This document shows, in pieces, positions 1-10,046 of a stretch of DNA of 64,000 bases. The DNA is from Leucobacter sp. UCMA 4100 (GTDB lineage: Bacteria > Actinomycetota > Actinomycetes > Actinomycetales > Microbacteriaceae): assembly GCF_027853335.1 (NCBI RefSeq), contig NZ_JAFEUS010000002.1, forward strand, positions 2,216,514 to 2,280,513, in the 5' to 3' direction. The notes beneath the pieces are model-generated. The model was not told the origin of the DNA. It made no database searches and saw nothing but the letters and a program-made list of their open reading frames with translations. The first letter of the stretch is position 1. Each line of letters starts with the position of its first letter. The position numbers and the translations under genes are program-made.

Positions 1-2272
<2,272 letters not shown>

Positions 2273-2363
2273 GATTCGCCCTCTCTACCGTAAACTTCAC
2301 TCACTGCTGAACGTACGAAGTCTAGTGCCTGTGTATGAAAAAGCCCGACGCGCCCCTGAACGG

Positions 2364-2369
2364 TACGAT
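2364..2369 (+). promoter_or_regulatory. Leaderless-type -10 box of rsmI
   Basis: TACGAT lies six bases before the ATG at 2376, the position expected for a transcript that begins at the start codon. No Shine-Dalgarno sequence precedes that ATG. Confidence 0.5.
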
Positions 2370-2375
2370 GGCACC

Positions 2376-3194
2376 ATGATTATTCTCGCCGCAACGCCCA
2401 TCGGTAACCTCGGCGACGCCTCGGCGAGACTGCGTGAGGTGTTTGAGGGGGCGACGGTGATCGCCTGCGAAGATACGCGCCACACGGCAAACCTGCTGCG
2501 TCTGCTCGAGATTGAAAACCGGCCCGAGTTGCTCGCGCTACACGATCACAATGAGCGCGAACGAGCAGCGGGCCTGGTCGAGCGCGCCAGGCATGAAGAC
2601 CTCGTCGTTGTGAGCGACGCGGGTATGCCGACGGTCTCTGACCCGGGCTACCGACTCGTGCAAGAGGCTGTGCAACAGGGTGTCGATGTGACGGTGATTC
2701 CCGGGCCGTCGGCGGTGACGACCGCTCTTGCGCTCTCGGGGCTGCCGACCGACCGCTTTAGCTTCGAGGGCTTCGCGCCGCGAAAGCATGAAGAGCAGGC
2801 GCGTACGTACTCTGCGCTCGCCGAAGAGCGGCGCACGATGGTGTTCTTTGAGGCGCCGCAGCGGGTCGAAGCGACGCTGCGTGCAATGGCCGAAGCGATG
2901 GGGGCAGAGCGCCGCGCGGCGGTGTGCCGTGAACTGACGAAACTCTATGAAGAAGTGCAGCGCGGAACGCTCACCGAGCTCGCCGACTGGGCAGCCGAGG
3001 GCGTACGCGGCGAAGTCGTGATCGTTGTCGCCGGTGGCGAACCAGCGGTGTTTTCGCTGAGCGACGGGCTCGGGCTCGTGCGTGACCGGGTCGCGGCCGG
3101 TGTTCGCCTCAAAGACGCGACCAAGCAGGTCGCTCAAGAAACGGGTCTCGTCGCGAGAGAACTGTACGAGCAAGCGCTCGCTGAGAAGGGATAA
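2376..3194 (+). CDS. rsmI: 16S rRNA (cytidine(1402)-2'-O)-methyltransferase RsmI
   Basis: SAM-dependent tetrapyrrole-methylase-fold enzyme that 2'-O-methylates C1402 of 16S rRNA in the decoding centre. The 272-residue protein begins IILAATPIGNLGDASARL, the hallmark of the family, and continues with ACEDTRHTANLL, VSDAGMPTVSDPGYRLV and PGPSAVTTALALSGLPTDRF, all RsmI motifs. Length is close to the usual 280 or so. The frame is open further upstream, but the family N-terminus and a TACGAT box six bases upstream both point to the ATG at 2376. The gene for a small membrane protein follows two bases after its stop. Confidence 0.95.
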   Translation: MIILAATPIGNLGDASARLREVFEGATVIACEDTRHTANLLRLLEIENRPELLALHDHNERERAAGLVERARHEDLVVVSDAGMPTVSDPGYRLVQEAVQQGVDVTVIPGPSAVTTALALSGLPTDRFSFEGFAPRKHEEQARTYSALAEERRTMVFFEAPQRVEATLRAMAEAMGAERRAAVCRELTKLYEEVQRGTLTELADWAAEGVRGEVVIVVAGGEPAVFSLSDGLGLVRDRVAAGVRLKDATKQVAQETGLVARELYEQALAEKG

Positions 3195-3196
3195 CG

Positions 3197-3706
3197 ATGG
3201 GTGAGCAAGGCGTGCGGCAACAGCGTGCGATGATTTGGCAGCTGGTATTGCCGGTGCTGTGGATCGGCGTCGTTTTCGCCATCTCCTTTATCGAGGCGCC
3301 GCTGAAGTTTCAGGCACCCGGCATCACGATTCCGTTGGGGCTCGGCATCGGCCGCCTCGTGTTCACCGCACTCAACGCCGTTGAGGTTGTCCTGGCGCTC
3401 GCCCTCATCGTGGTGAGCTTTTGGCCGCGTGCGACGGCGCTCGCCGCCGGGCTCAAAGGGCTGCTGTTGAGCATCGTCATCGTGCTCGTGCTCAAGGTTG
3501 CCGTCGTTCGGCCGCCGCTCAATGCCCGCACGAACGAGGTGCTCGCGGGAGCCGATCCGGGGCAGTCGCCGTGGCACTATATCTATATTGCACTCGACCT
3601 CGTGCTGTTAGCGCTCCTCGTCGTATTTGTCGTTCGGCAGTCGGGTCGCATTCTCGCCCGAATGGGCGCCCCTACGCCCTCGAAGAGTGAGCCCTCGACG
3701 GTCTAG
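3197..3706 (+). CDS. Four-helix membrane protein of unknown function
   Basis: A 169-residue protein that I do not recognise as a named family. It shows four hydrophobic segments at about residues 12-30, 42-68, 75-105 and 130-150, with a short polar C-terminal tail. The first loop carries FIEAPLKFQAPGI, a proline/phenylalanine pattern seen in DUF4149/TMEM205-like membrane proteins, but the match is from memory only. It starts two bases after rsmI and is probably co-transcribed. Its TAG stop lies inside a CTAG that also provides the stop of the convergent acyltransferase gene. Confidence 0.7.
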   Translation: MGEQGVRQQRAMIWQLVLPVLWIGVVFAISFIEAPLKFQAPGITIPLGLGIGRLVFTALNAVEVVLALALIVVSFWPRATALAAGLKGLLLSIVIVLVLKVAVVRPPLNARTNEVLAGADPGQSPWHYIYIALDLVLLALLVVFVVRQSGRILARMGAPTPSKSEPSTV

Positions 3707-4395
3707 GCGCCCCTGCCGCCCTCGGCGTATTCACCAGAGAATTCCTGACCGCTGAGCTCCTGGATCGCGCGCATGATGCGTTCTGTGACCTCTCGGCGGG
3801 CACGGCCGCGCGGCAGATCGCTGAGATCATCGAGTTCGAGCGGCGCGCCAAAACGCATGACGACGGGCTGTTTCCCGTGGCCCTCGGGGGAGTGATGGCC
3901 CGTGCCCTGGAGGCCTATGGGCACGATGGTCGCACCCGTTTCGAGGGCGAGCCAGGCGGCCCCGCTGCGGCCCTTGTTTAAGAGCCCCGTGGTCGAACGG
4001 GAGCCCTCGGGAAAAACGGCGAAGACGCTACCCGAGAGCAGAAGGTCACGACCGGTTTCGAGCGCTTCCTGGGCCTCGTTGCTCGCCTCTCGCTGTACGG
4101 GAACGGCGCCAACGCCTCGCATGACCCAGTTCTTGAACGGGTTCGAAAAGAGCGATGCTTTCGCGAGAAAGCGAACCTGTCGTGGTGAGAAACACGGGAT
4201 GAGAATGGTGTCGAGGCCCGACAGGTGGTTGCTGACGAGCAGCACAGGCCCGTTGTGCGGCACCGATTCCGAACCGATGACGCGTGGGTGGTAACGAACC
4301 CAGAGCAAAGGCCGTAAAACGCTTCTGCCGACGAAGTAGAGCCACCCCGGGCGAGTCGCAACGTGAGAAGGCATATTCAACAGAATAGTAGACAC
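3703..4395 (-). CDS. plsC: 1-acyl-sn-glycerol-3-phosphate acyltransferase family (PlsC)
   Basis: Membrane-associated acyltransferase that converts lysophosphatidate to phosphatidate in phospholipid synthesis. The HX4D catalytic motif is seen as NHLSGLD near residue 57, and the substrate-binding motif as FPEGSRS near residue 128, followed by a typical IVPIGLQGTG strand. At 230 residues the length fits the family. Actinobacteria usually carry several paralogues, so the exact acceptor (lysophosphatidate or another lysolipid) is inferred. The gene converges with the upstream membrane protein and shares four bases with it at a CTAG. Confidence 0.85.
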   Translation of the reverse strand: MSTILLNMPSHVATRPGWLYFVGRSVLRPLLWVRYHPRVIGSESVPHNGPVLLVSNHLSGLDTILIPCFSPRQVRFLAKASLFSNPFKNWVMRGVGAVPVQREASNEAQEALETGRDLLLSGSVFAVFPEGSRSTTGLLNKGRSGAAWLALETGATIVPIGLQGTGHHSPEGHGKQPVVMRFGAPLELDDLSDLPRGRARREVTERIMRAIQELSGQEFSGEYAEGGRGA

Positions 4396-4490
4396 CGCGA
4401 ATCTTCAGCTTTTCGAGAGCTTCACGCGCGATACTCGATAGCGAATGATCTTCGCCCAAGTGGCGCCGCTGAACCCCTGGATGGAGTCTC

Positions 4491-5468
4491 GTGAAACGTA
4501 CGCTCGCCCTTATTCCTGCCGTCTTGCTGCTCGCCGGCACGCTCACCTCGTGCACGAGCGATGAGAAGCCCGTCGCCGATGGCTGTGTCGAGCCGGGGTC
4601 GCTGAGCGACTCGGTGAAGGTCGAGGGTGGCTTCGGTGAGCAGCTGAAGCTTGACGTCGATAAGCCCATCAAGGCTGACAAGGTTGAGCGCACCGTGCTC
4701 GAGACCGACCAACGCGGCAAGAGCGACGCCATCGGCGAAGACGAGAACGTCTTTACGAGCCTCACCGTCTTTGACGGCACTGATGGCAGCGTGACCGAGT
4801 TCACCCAGACGATGCTCACCGCGACGGGCAGCTACTCGCCCTGGGTGAAGCAGACGTTGAACTGCGCCAAAGGTGGCGAGCGCGTCGTCATCGTAACCCC
4901 GAAGCAGGACGTCGTGGGTAAGGACAAAGCAAAGGCTGACGAGACGCTCGTCATCGTTTCTGATCTTTATGTTCCCGAGCTCGAAAAAGCCGAGGGCGAA
5001 GAGGTGAAGCTTCCTGCCGATCTGCCCGAAGTGTCGGTCGCCAAGAACGGTGAGCCGACCATCACGATTCCTGACTCGGCGAAGGCGCCTGAAACGCTGA
5101 CGGTCGAGACGATGGTGAAGGGCAAAGGCGACGAGATTAAGCCCGGTGACACCGTCTTCGTTCACTACCGCGGCGTGATCATGCGCACCGGAGAAGAGTT
5201 CGACTCAAGCTGGTCGCGTGGCGAATTCAGCCACTTCAATGCTGCAACCGATGAAGAGGCAGCTGAGGTCGGCGCGAAGCTACCCGTCATTCGCGGTTTT
5301 CGTGACGCGCTCGTGGGGCAAACCGTTGGCTCACGCGTGATGTCGATCGTGCCTGCCGAAGACGGTGGCTACGGCGGCGAGCGTCTGAAGAGCATGGGCC
5401 ACGAAGAAGACGACGTGATGGTCTTCGTGCTCGATATCCTGGGCTCAATGCCCGCCACCGTGCAGTAG
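4491..5468 (+). CDS. Exported FKBP-type peptidyl-prolyl isomerase lipoprotein
   Basis: A 325-residue protein with a lipoprotein signal: MKRT, a hydrophobic core and the lipobox LTSC (Cys near residue 21). The C-terminal 120 residues form a single FKBP domain (GDTVFVHYRGVIMRTGEEFDSSW, then VIRGFRDALVGQ and IVPAEDGGYGG). Residues 30-190 form an additional charged N-terminal region of unknown fold, seen in actinobacterial FKBP lipoproteins. It should act on the outer face of the membrane as a prolyl isomerase or chaperone. The start is GTG at 4491 behind GGAG. A membrane protease gene follows nine bases after the stop. Confidence 0.88.
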   Translation: MKRTLALIPAVLLLAGTLTSCTSDEKPVADGCVEPGSLSDSVKVEGGFGEQLKLDVDKPIKADKVERTVLETDQRGKSDAIGEDENVFTSLTVFDGTDGSVTEFTQTMLTATGSYSPWVKQTLNCAKGGERVVIVTPKQDVVGKDKAKADETLVIVSDLYVPELEKAEGEEVKLPADLPEVSVAKNGEPTITIPDSAKAPETLTVETMVKGKGDEIKPGDTVFVHYRGVIMRTGEEFDSSWSRGEFSHFNAATDEEAAEVGAKLPVIRGFRDALVGQTVGSRVMSIVPAEDGGYGGERLKSMGHEEDDVMVFVLDILGSMPATVQ

Positions 5469-5477
5469 CCCCCGATC

Positions 5478-6806
5478 GTGCAAGACGCGCTGCTCTACCT
5501 CTTCGGGGTGCTCATTATTTTCGTGGGCCTCGCGCTCTCGATCGCCCTGCACGAGGTAGGGCACCTGCTGCCCGCAAAGCTCTTTCGGGTCAAGGTCACG
5601 CAGTTCATGGTGGGCTTTGGCAAGACCCTGTGGTCCCGGAAGAAAGGCGAAACCGAGTACGGGTTCAAACTGATTCCGCTGGGCGGCTACGTTTCGATGA
5701 TCGGCATGTACCCGCCGAAGCATCCGGGCGAGGTCTCGCGAGAATCAACCACTGGCTTCTTCCAGGAAGTGGTCGGTGAGGCCCGAAAAGCGAGCGCCGA
5801 GACGATCACCGTCGGTGACGACGACCGAGCGTTCTACCGGCTTGCCGAGTGGAAAAAGGTCATCATCATGCTCGGTGGCCCGCTCATGAATCTCGTGCTC
5901 GCGATCGTCTTCTACGCGATTCTCGTTGCCGGGTTTGGCGTGCCTCAGGCAACGACCACGGTAGGGCAGGTCAACGAGTGTCTCGTGTCTGCAAATGCGC
6001 AGGCGACGGAGTGCACGAGCGACATGCCGGAGGCCCCGGCAGCGGCCGCGGGCCTGCTACCCGGCGACACAGTGGTAGCGATCGACGGCGAAGCGATGAC
6101 CGAGTGGGATCGTGTTCGCGAGATCGTCGCGGCGAATCCGGAACAGCCGTTGAACTTTGAAATTGAACGTGAAGGGAAAACGCAGACGCTGCAGTTGACC
6201 CCCGCGGTCAACGAGCGTGCGCGTGCCGATGCCTCTGGAGCGAAGATTGTTGGACCAGACGGTGAGGTCGAGGTTGAATCGGTCGGCATGATGGGCGTCG
6301 TGCCCACCATGGAACTCGAACGCCAGCCCGTGACCGCGGCGCCCGCCCTCGTTATTGACAACATTCGGGCCGTGGGCGACGTGATCATCCACATGCCACA
6401 GCGTCTCGTTGATGTGTGGCAGGCGGCTTTCGGGAGCGAAGAGCGTGCACTGAACGGCCCCGTGAGCGTGGTCGGCGTTGGCCGCATCGCCGGTGATCTC
6501 GTGAGTAACGACGCGACACCGGTCGTCGACAAAGCACAAGCCATGGTTGGGCTTCTCGCCTCGCTGAACGTTGCGCTCTTCGTCTTTAACCTCATTCCGC
6601 TCACGCCACTCGATGGCGGGCATATTGCCGGCGCTGTATACGAGGGGGCAAAACGCCGCCTCTGGAAGCTGTTCGGCAAGGGAGATCCCGGCCCGGTTGA
6701 CACCGCAAAGATGGTTCCCGTGACCCTCGTCGTCGCGACGCTCCTGCTCGGCATGACGCTCCTGCTCATTTATGCCGACATCGTGAAGCCGATGTCGCTC
6801 AGCTAG
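5478..6806 (+). CDS. Site-2 membrane metalloprotease, RseP/Rip1 family
   Basis: Intramembrane zinc metalloprotease of family M50B, known to cut anti-sigma factors and remnant signal peptides within the membrane. The 442-residue protein has the HExxH zinc site as HEVGH near residue 25 in the first helix, a PDZ domain around residues 165-230 (GLLPGDTVVAIDGEAMTEWD), and the third zinc-ligand motif NLIPLTPLDGGH near residue 380. The N-terminal half also carries the usual GKTLWSRKKGETEYGFKLIP segment. The start is GTG at 5478. No anti-sigma factor is adjacent; the preceding gene is an exported FKBP lipoprotein. Confidence 0.9.
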   Translation: MQDALLYLFGVLIIFVGLALSIALHEVGHLLPAKLFRVKVTQFMVGFGKTLWSRKKGETEYGFKLIPLGGYVSMIGMYPPKHPGEVSRESTTGFFQEVVGEARKASAETITVGDDDRAFYRLAEWKKVIIMLGGPLMNLVLAIVFYAILVAGFGVPQATTTVGQVNECLVSANAQATECTSDMPEAPAAAAGLLPGDTVVAIDGEAMTEWDRVREIVAANPEQPLNFEIEREGKTQTLQLTPAVNERARADASGAKIVGPDGEVEVESVGMMGVVPTMELERQPVTAAPALVIDNIRAVGDVIIHMPQRLVDVWQAAFGSEERALNGPVSVVGVGRIAGDLVSNDATPVVDKAQAMVGLLASLNVALFVFNLIPLTPLDGGHIAGAVYEGAKRRLWKLFGKGDPGPVDTAKMVPVTLVVATLLLGMTLLLIYADIVKPMSLS

Positions 6807-6861
6807 AACGTCGAAGGCTGTCCAGGTCAAAAGCACAAGCGTCTTATAGGGTTGAAAGGCC

Positions 6862-7632
6862 ATGAACGTGACACACTCTGAACAGACCGTTGCCCAGCTC
6901 TCAAAGAAGCTGCGGCAGCAGCGTATCCTGAGCCTCATTCTTGCGATTGCGCTCGTCTTTGTGGGGGTCGCCTATAGTCTCCTGTGGAGCGAGACGAAGA
7001 GCGATGGGAATCATGCGCAGGGTGACACTGAGCAGATCGCCGACGGCGGTGACCAGACCGCAGCCGAGCCCGACCTCAGCGCAGAACCCTACATGGTGCT
7101 CGGTGAGGCCGATGCTCCCGTGACGATCTATGAGTGGACCGACTACACGTGCCCATACTGTGGCCTCTACCACCGCGAGACGCTCCCGACGATCGTGAAG
7201 GAGTACATCGACAGCGGCAAGGTGCGCCTCGAGGTGCACGACGTGACCTTTATCGGTGAACAGGCCGAAGACGCGGCTGTTGCTGCCAGGGCCGCCGGTC
7301 TGCAAGACCACTACTTTGACTACCTCTTTAAGGTGTACGGGCTGAGCGCTGACGGGGCTAAGCCAAACCTCGACGAGCAGCAGCTGACCGATCTCGCTGC
7401 CGAGCTCGACCTTGATCTCGACACCTTCGCGAAAGACTTCGCGAGCGAAGGGTTGCGCCAGGAGGTGCAGGCGAGCACCCAGCAGGCCCAGCAGATGGGC
7501 ATCAGCGGGGTGCCATTCTTCGTCGTTGCAACCTCGGGCACGCTCGCAGACTCGCAGCAGCTCAACGGTGCTCAAGAGATCGACACCTTCAGGCAGGTCA
7601 TTGACCAGCAGCTGGAGAGCGCGGGTCGATAA
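6862..7632 (+). CDS. Membrane-anchored DsbA-like thiol-disulfide oxidoreductase
   Basis: A 256-residue protein with one N-terminal membrane anchor (about residues 23-45), an acidic linker, and a DsbA/thioredoxin_4 domain. The redox site is CPYC (WTDYTCPYCGLYH, about residue 94) and the cis-proline loop is ISGVPFFVV. It should form or reshuffle disulfides in exported proteins. RBS-like GAAAGG precedes the ATG at 6862. The ccdA-like gene begins three bases after its stop, so the two probably form a redox pair in which CcdA passes electrons across the membrane. Confidence 0.9.
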   Translation: MNVTHSEQTVAQLSKKLRQQRILSLILAIALVFVGVAYSLLWSETKSDGNHAQGDTEQIADGGDQTAAEPDLSAEPYMVLGEADAPVTIYEWTDYTCPYCGLYHRETLPTIVKEYIDSGKVRLEVHDVTFIGEQAEDAAVAARAAGLQDHYFDYLFKVYGLSADGAKPNLDEQQLTDLAAELDLDLDTFAKDFASEGLRQEVQASTQQAQQMGISGVPFFVVATSGTLADSQQLNGAQEIDTFRQVIDQQLESAGR

Positions 7633-7635
7633 CCC

Positions 7636-8490
7636 GTGTCGATCGGTCTTCTCGGGGCGCTGCTCGCGGGCATGCTCACGCTCCTGAGCCCATGCTCGGT
7701 GATGCTTCTGCCCGCCTTCTTCGCTTACGCGTTTACCAACCCGGGCGCCATCATCGCCCGCACGGGCATTTTCTTCGCGGGGCTCTCGGTGACGCTCGTT
7801 CCGCTCGGTTTGCTCGCGGGCTCGCTTGGGCTGTGGATTCAGCAGTACCGAGAAACCATTGTGCTCGTCGCCGCCGTGCTCGTGATTGTTCTCGGGGCGG
7901 CAATGCTTCTCGGCTTGCCCATTCCCGGTCTGACGCGACAGCGTAGTGCAGAGTCGACCTCGGTGGCCTCGGTCTTTGCGCTGGGCACGATTTACGGCGT
8001 CGCTGGCGTGTGTGCCGGCCCGCTGCTTGGCGCGGTGCTCACGGTCGCTGGCGCAGGCGCGAACCCGCTGTACGGCGGGCTCATTATGTTCGCGTTTGCG
8101 ACCGGCATGGTGATTCCGCTGCTCGTGCTCGCGCTGTTGTGGGAAAAGACTCCCGCGATCCGCACCCTCGTTCGGCCAAGAACCGTTCAGATCGGGCGCT
8201 GGAGCAACACGTGGACCCAGATCATTGGGGGAGCGCTCACGGTGATTGTCGGGGTGCTGCTCGTGATCACGAACGGAACGGCGAGCCTCGGCAGCGTCTT
8301 TACCGTCGAGCAACAGTTCACGCTTGAGTCGTCGGTTATGCGCTTTGCCGGCGCTATTCCGCCGGCGATCTCGGCGCTTGTCGCGCTCGCGATTCTCGCG
8401 ACCGTGTGGTTTACCGTCTGGTATCGACCGCGAAAAGTCAAGGCGAAAAGGGCGACCGAGGCTCAGGAGAGTCGAACAGCGCTGGAGTAG
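7636..8490 (+). CDS. ccdA: CcdA-type cytochrome c biogenesis / thiol-reductant membrane transporter
   Basis: A 284-residue polytopic protein of the DsbD/CcdA family, which moves reducing equivalents from cytoplasmic thioredoxin to extracytoplasmic thiol proteins. The two redox cysteines appear in the expected contexts: LSPCSVMLLPAFF in helix 1 and GVAGVCAGPLLGAVL at about residue 125. Seven or so hydrophobic segments are visible, more than the six of the minimal family core, with a C-terminal extra helix and a basic tail. The start is GTG at 7636, directly after the DsbA-like gene. No cytochrome c maturation genes are in the window. Confidence 0.88.
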   Translation: MSIGLLGALLAGMLTLLSPCSVMLLPAFFAYAFTNPGAIIARTGIFFAGLSVTLVPLGLLAGSLGLWIQQYRETIVLVAAVLVIVLGAAMLLGLPIPGLTRQRSAESTSVASVFALGTIYGVAGVCAGPLLGAVLTVAGAGANPLYGGLIMFAFATGMVIPLLVLALLWEKTPAIRTLVRPRTVQIGRWSNTWTQIIGGALTVIVGVLLVITNGTASLGSVFTVEQQFTLESSVMRFAGAIPPAISALVALAILATVWFTVWYRPRKVKAKRATEAQESRTALE

Positions 8491-8519
8491 ACTCTGAGGG
8501 TTCACGAAGAGAGGGATCC

Positions 8520-9983
8520 ATGAAGCAGAATACGACCATTAGACCGTGGGCGGCCCTATGGACCCTGGTGCTCGGATTCTTCATGATTCTCGTCGACACG
8601 ACGATCGTGTCGGTGGCAAACCCCACCATCATGCGTGGCCTCGATACCACGATGACGGCCACGCTCTGGGCCACGAGCGCATACCTGCTCGCATACGCGG
8701 TGCCGCTGCTTATTACCGGTCGTCTTGGCGATCGCTTCGGCCCGCGCCGCGTGTACCTCGTCGGCCTCGCGACCTTCACGATTGCCTCGCTCATGTGTGG
8801 CCTCGCGCCGAACATCGAGACGCTCATTGCGGCCCGCGCGCTGCAGGGCATTGGCGCTTCGTGCATGACCCCGCAGACGATGTCGGTCATCACCCGCATC
8901 TTCCCGCCCAACCAGCGCGGGAGCGCGATGGCGATCTGGGGCGTGACCGCTGGCGTTGCAATGCTCGTCGGGCCCATTCTTGGCGGCTTCTTGCTCGGTG
9001 CCGTGGGCTGGGAGTGGATCTTCTTCATCAACGTGCCCGTGGGCGTCGTCGCCTTCTGGCTGACCATGCGCAACGTGCCGGTGCTGCCCACCAACGCACA
9101 CCGCTTCGACATTCTCGGCGTCGTGCTGAGCGCCCTCGGCACCTTCCTCGTGGTCTTCGGAATTCAGGAGGGTGAAACCTTCGACTGGGGCACAATGTGG
9201 GGCCCGGTGAGCATCTGGGGCCTCATCATCACCGGCGTTATCGTGCTGGCGCTCTTCGTCGTGTGGCAAAAGGTGCAGCGCGGCGAGCCGCTCATGCCCC
9301 TCATTATGTTCTCAGACCGCAACTTCTCGGTTGGCAGCATCGCCATCATGCTCGTTGGGCTGACCACCACGGCCCTCGCGCTGCCGCTCATGTTCTACCT
9401 GCAGCTCGTTCGCGGCCTGACCCCGGCTCAGTCGGCGCTCATGCTCTTGCCTCAGGCGGTGCTCTCGATTATTCTCGCGAGGCCCATCGGTAAGCTCGTC
9501 GACCGCCGCGACAGCCGCCGCGTCAACACCCTCGGCCTCACACTGCAGGGCATCGGTATCGCGAGCTATGTTCCGCTCATGCTGGGCGAGGGGCACATCG
9601 CGCTGTTGCTCATCCCGAGTACGATTCTCGGCGTCGCTAACTCGATGATGTGGGGGCCTCTCGCCTCGATCACGATGTACAACGTCAACCCGGTTCACGC
9701 GGGCGCCGCATCTGGCGTCTACAACACGAGCCGCCAGCTTGGTGCGGTGCTCGGCTCGGCGGCCATGGCCATGCTCATGTCGGCACGTCTGAGCAGCAAG
9801 CTTGGTGAAGATGCTGGCATCGGCACTGAAACGGTGGGGCAGCTCGCTGAACAGTTTAGAGATGGCTACGCCGAGGCGATGGCCCAGTCAATACTGCTGC
9901 CGGCCGTGGCGATCATTATCGGCGCTATCGTGACCCTCTGGTTTGCGCCCCGGCCCAAAGAAGACGCCGTCACCTCGGTTTAA
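8520..9983 (+). CDS. MFS multidrug efflux transporter, DHA2 (14-helix) family
   Basis: A 487-residue MFS protein with about 14 hydrophobic segments. Motif A is seen as GRLGDRFGPRRVY after helix 2, motif D1 near the start as FMILVDTTIVSVANP, and motif C in helix 5 as WGVTAGVAMLVGPILGGFL, the pattern of EmrB/QacA proton-drug antiporters. The ATG at 8520 follows GAAGAGAGGG; upstream in-frame codons overlap ccdA and are not needed. It is transcribed in the same direction as ccdA, 29 bases after its stop, and ends at a strong hairpin. Substrate is unknown. Confidence 0.9.
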   Translation: MKQNTTIRPWAALWTLVLGFFMILVDTTIVSVANPTIMRGLDTTMTATLWATSAYLLAYAVPLLITGRLGDRFGPRRVYLVGLATFTIASLMCGLAPNIETLIAARALQGIGASCMTPQTMSVITRIFPPNQRGSAMAIWGVTAGVAMLVGPILGGFLLGAVGWEWIFFINVPVGVVAFWLTMRNVPVLPTNAHRFDILGVVLSALGTFLVVFGIQEGETFDWGTMWGPVSIWGLIITGVIVLALFVVWQKVQRGEPLMPLIMFSDRNFSVGSIAIMLVGLTTTALALPLMFYLQLVRGLTPAQSALMLLPQAVLSIILARPIGKLVDRRDSRRVNTLGLTLQGIGIASYVPLMLGEGHIALLLIPSTILGVANSMMWGPLASITMYNVNPVHAGAASGVYNTSRQLGAVLGSAAMAMLMSARLSSKLGEDAGIGTETVGQLAEQFRDGYAEAMAQSILLPAVAIIIGAIVTLWFAPRPKEDAVTSV

Positions 9984-9988
9984 CAAAA

Positions 9989-10029
9989 AACCGGTTTGCG
10001 CGAGCCGTTCTGGCCCGCGCAAACCGGTT
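9989..10029. terminator. Bidirectional terminator between DHA2 gene and surface-protein gene
   Basis: A perfect 14-bp inverted repeat (AACCGGTTTGCGCG at 9989-10002 and its complement at 10016-10029) with a 13-base loop lies between two convergent genes. A run of six A precedes it (T run on the minus strand), so termination is best supported for the minus-strand gene. Confidence 0.8.
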
Positions 10030-10046
10030 ATGCATCCTGCGGCGCG

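Noticed and set aside
6901-8505. 534-codon minus-strand open frame
   Set aside because: It runs antisense across dsbA- and ccdA-like genes with clear motifs; product is Arg/Glu/His-rich without hydrophobic core, typical of a shadow frame.
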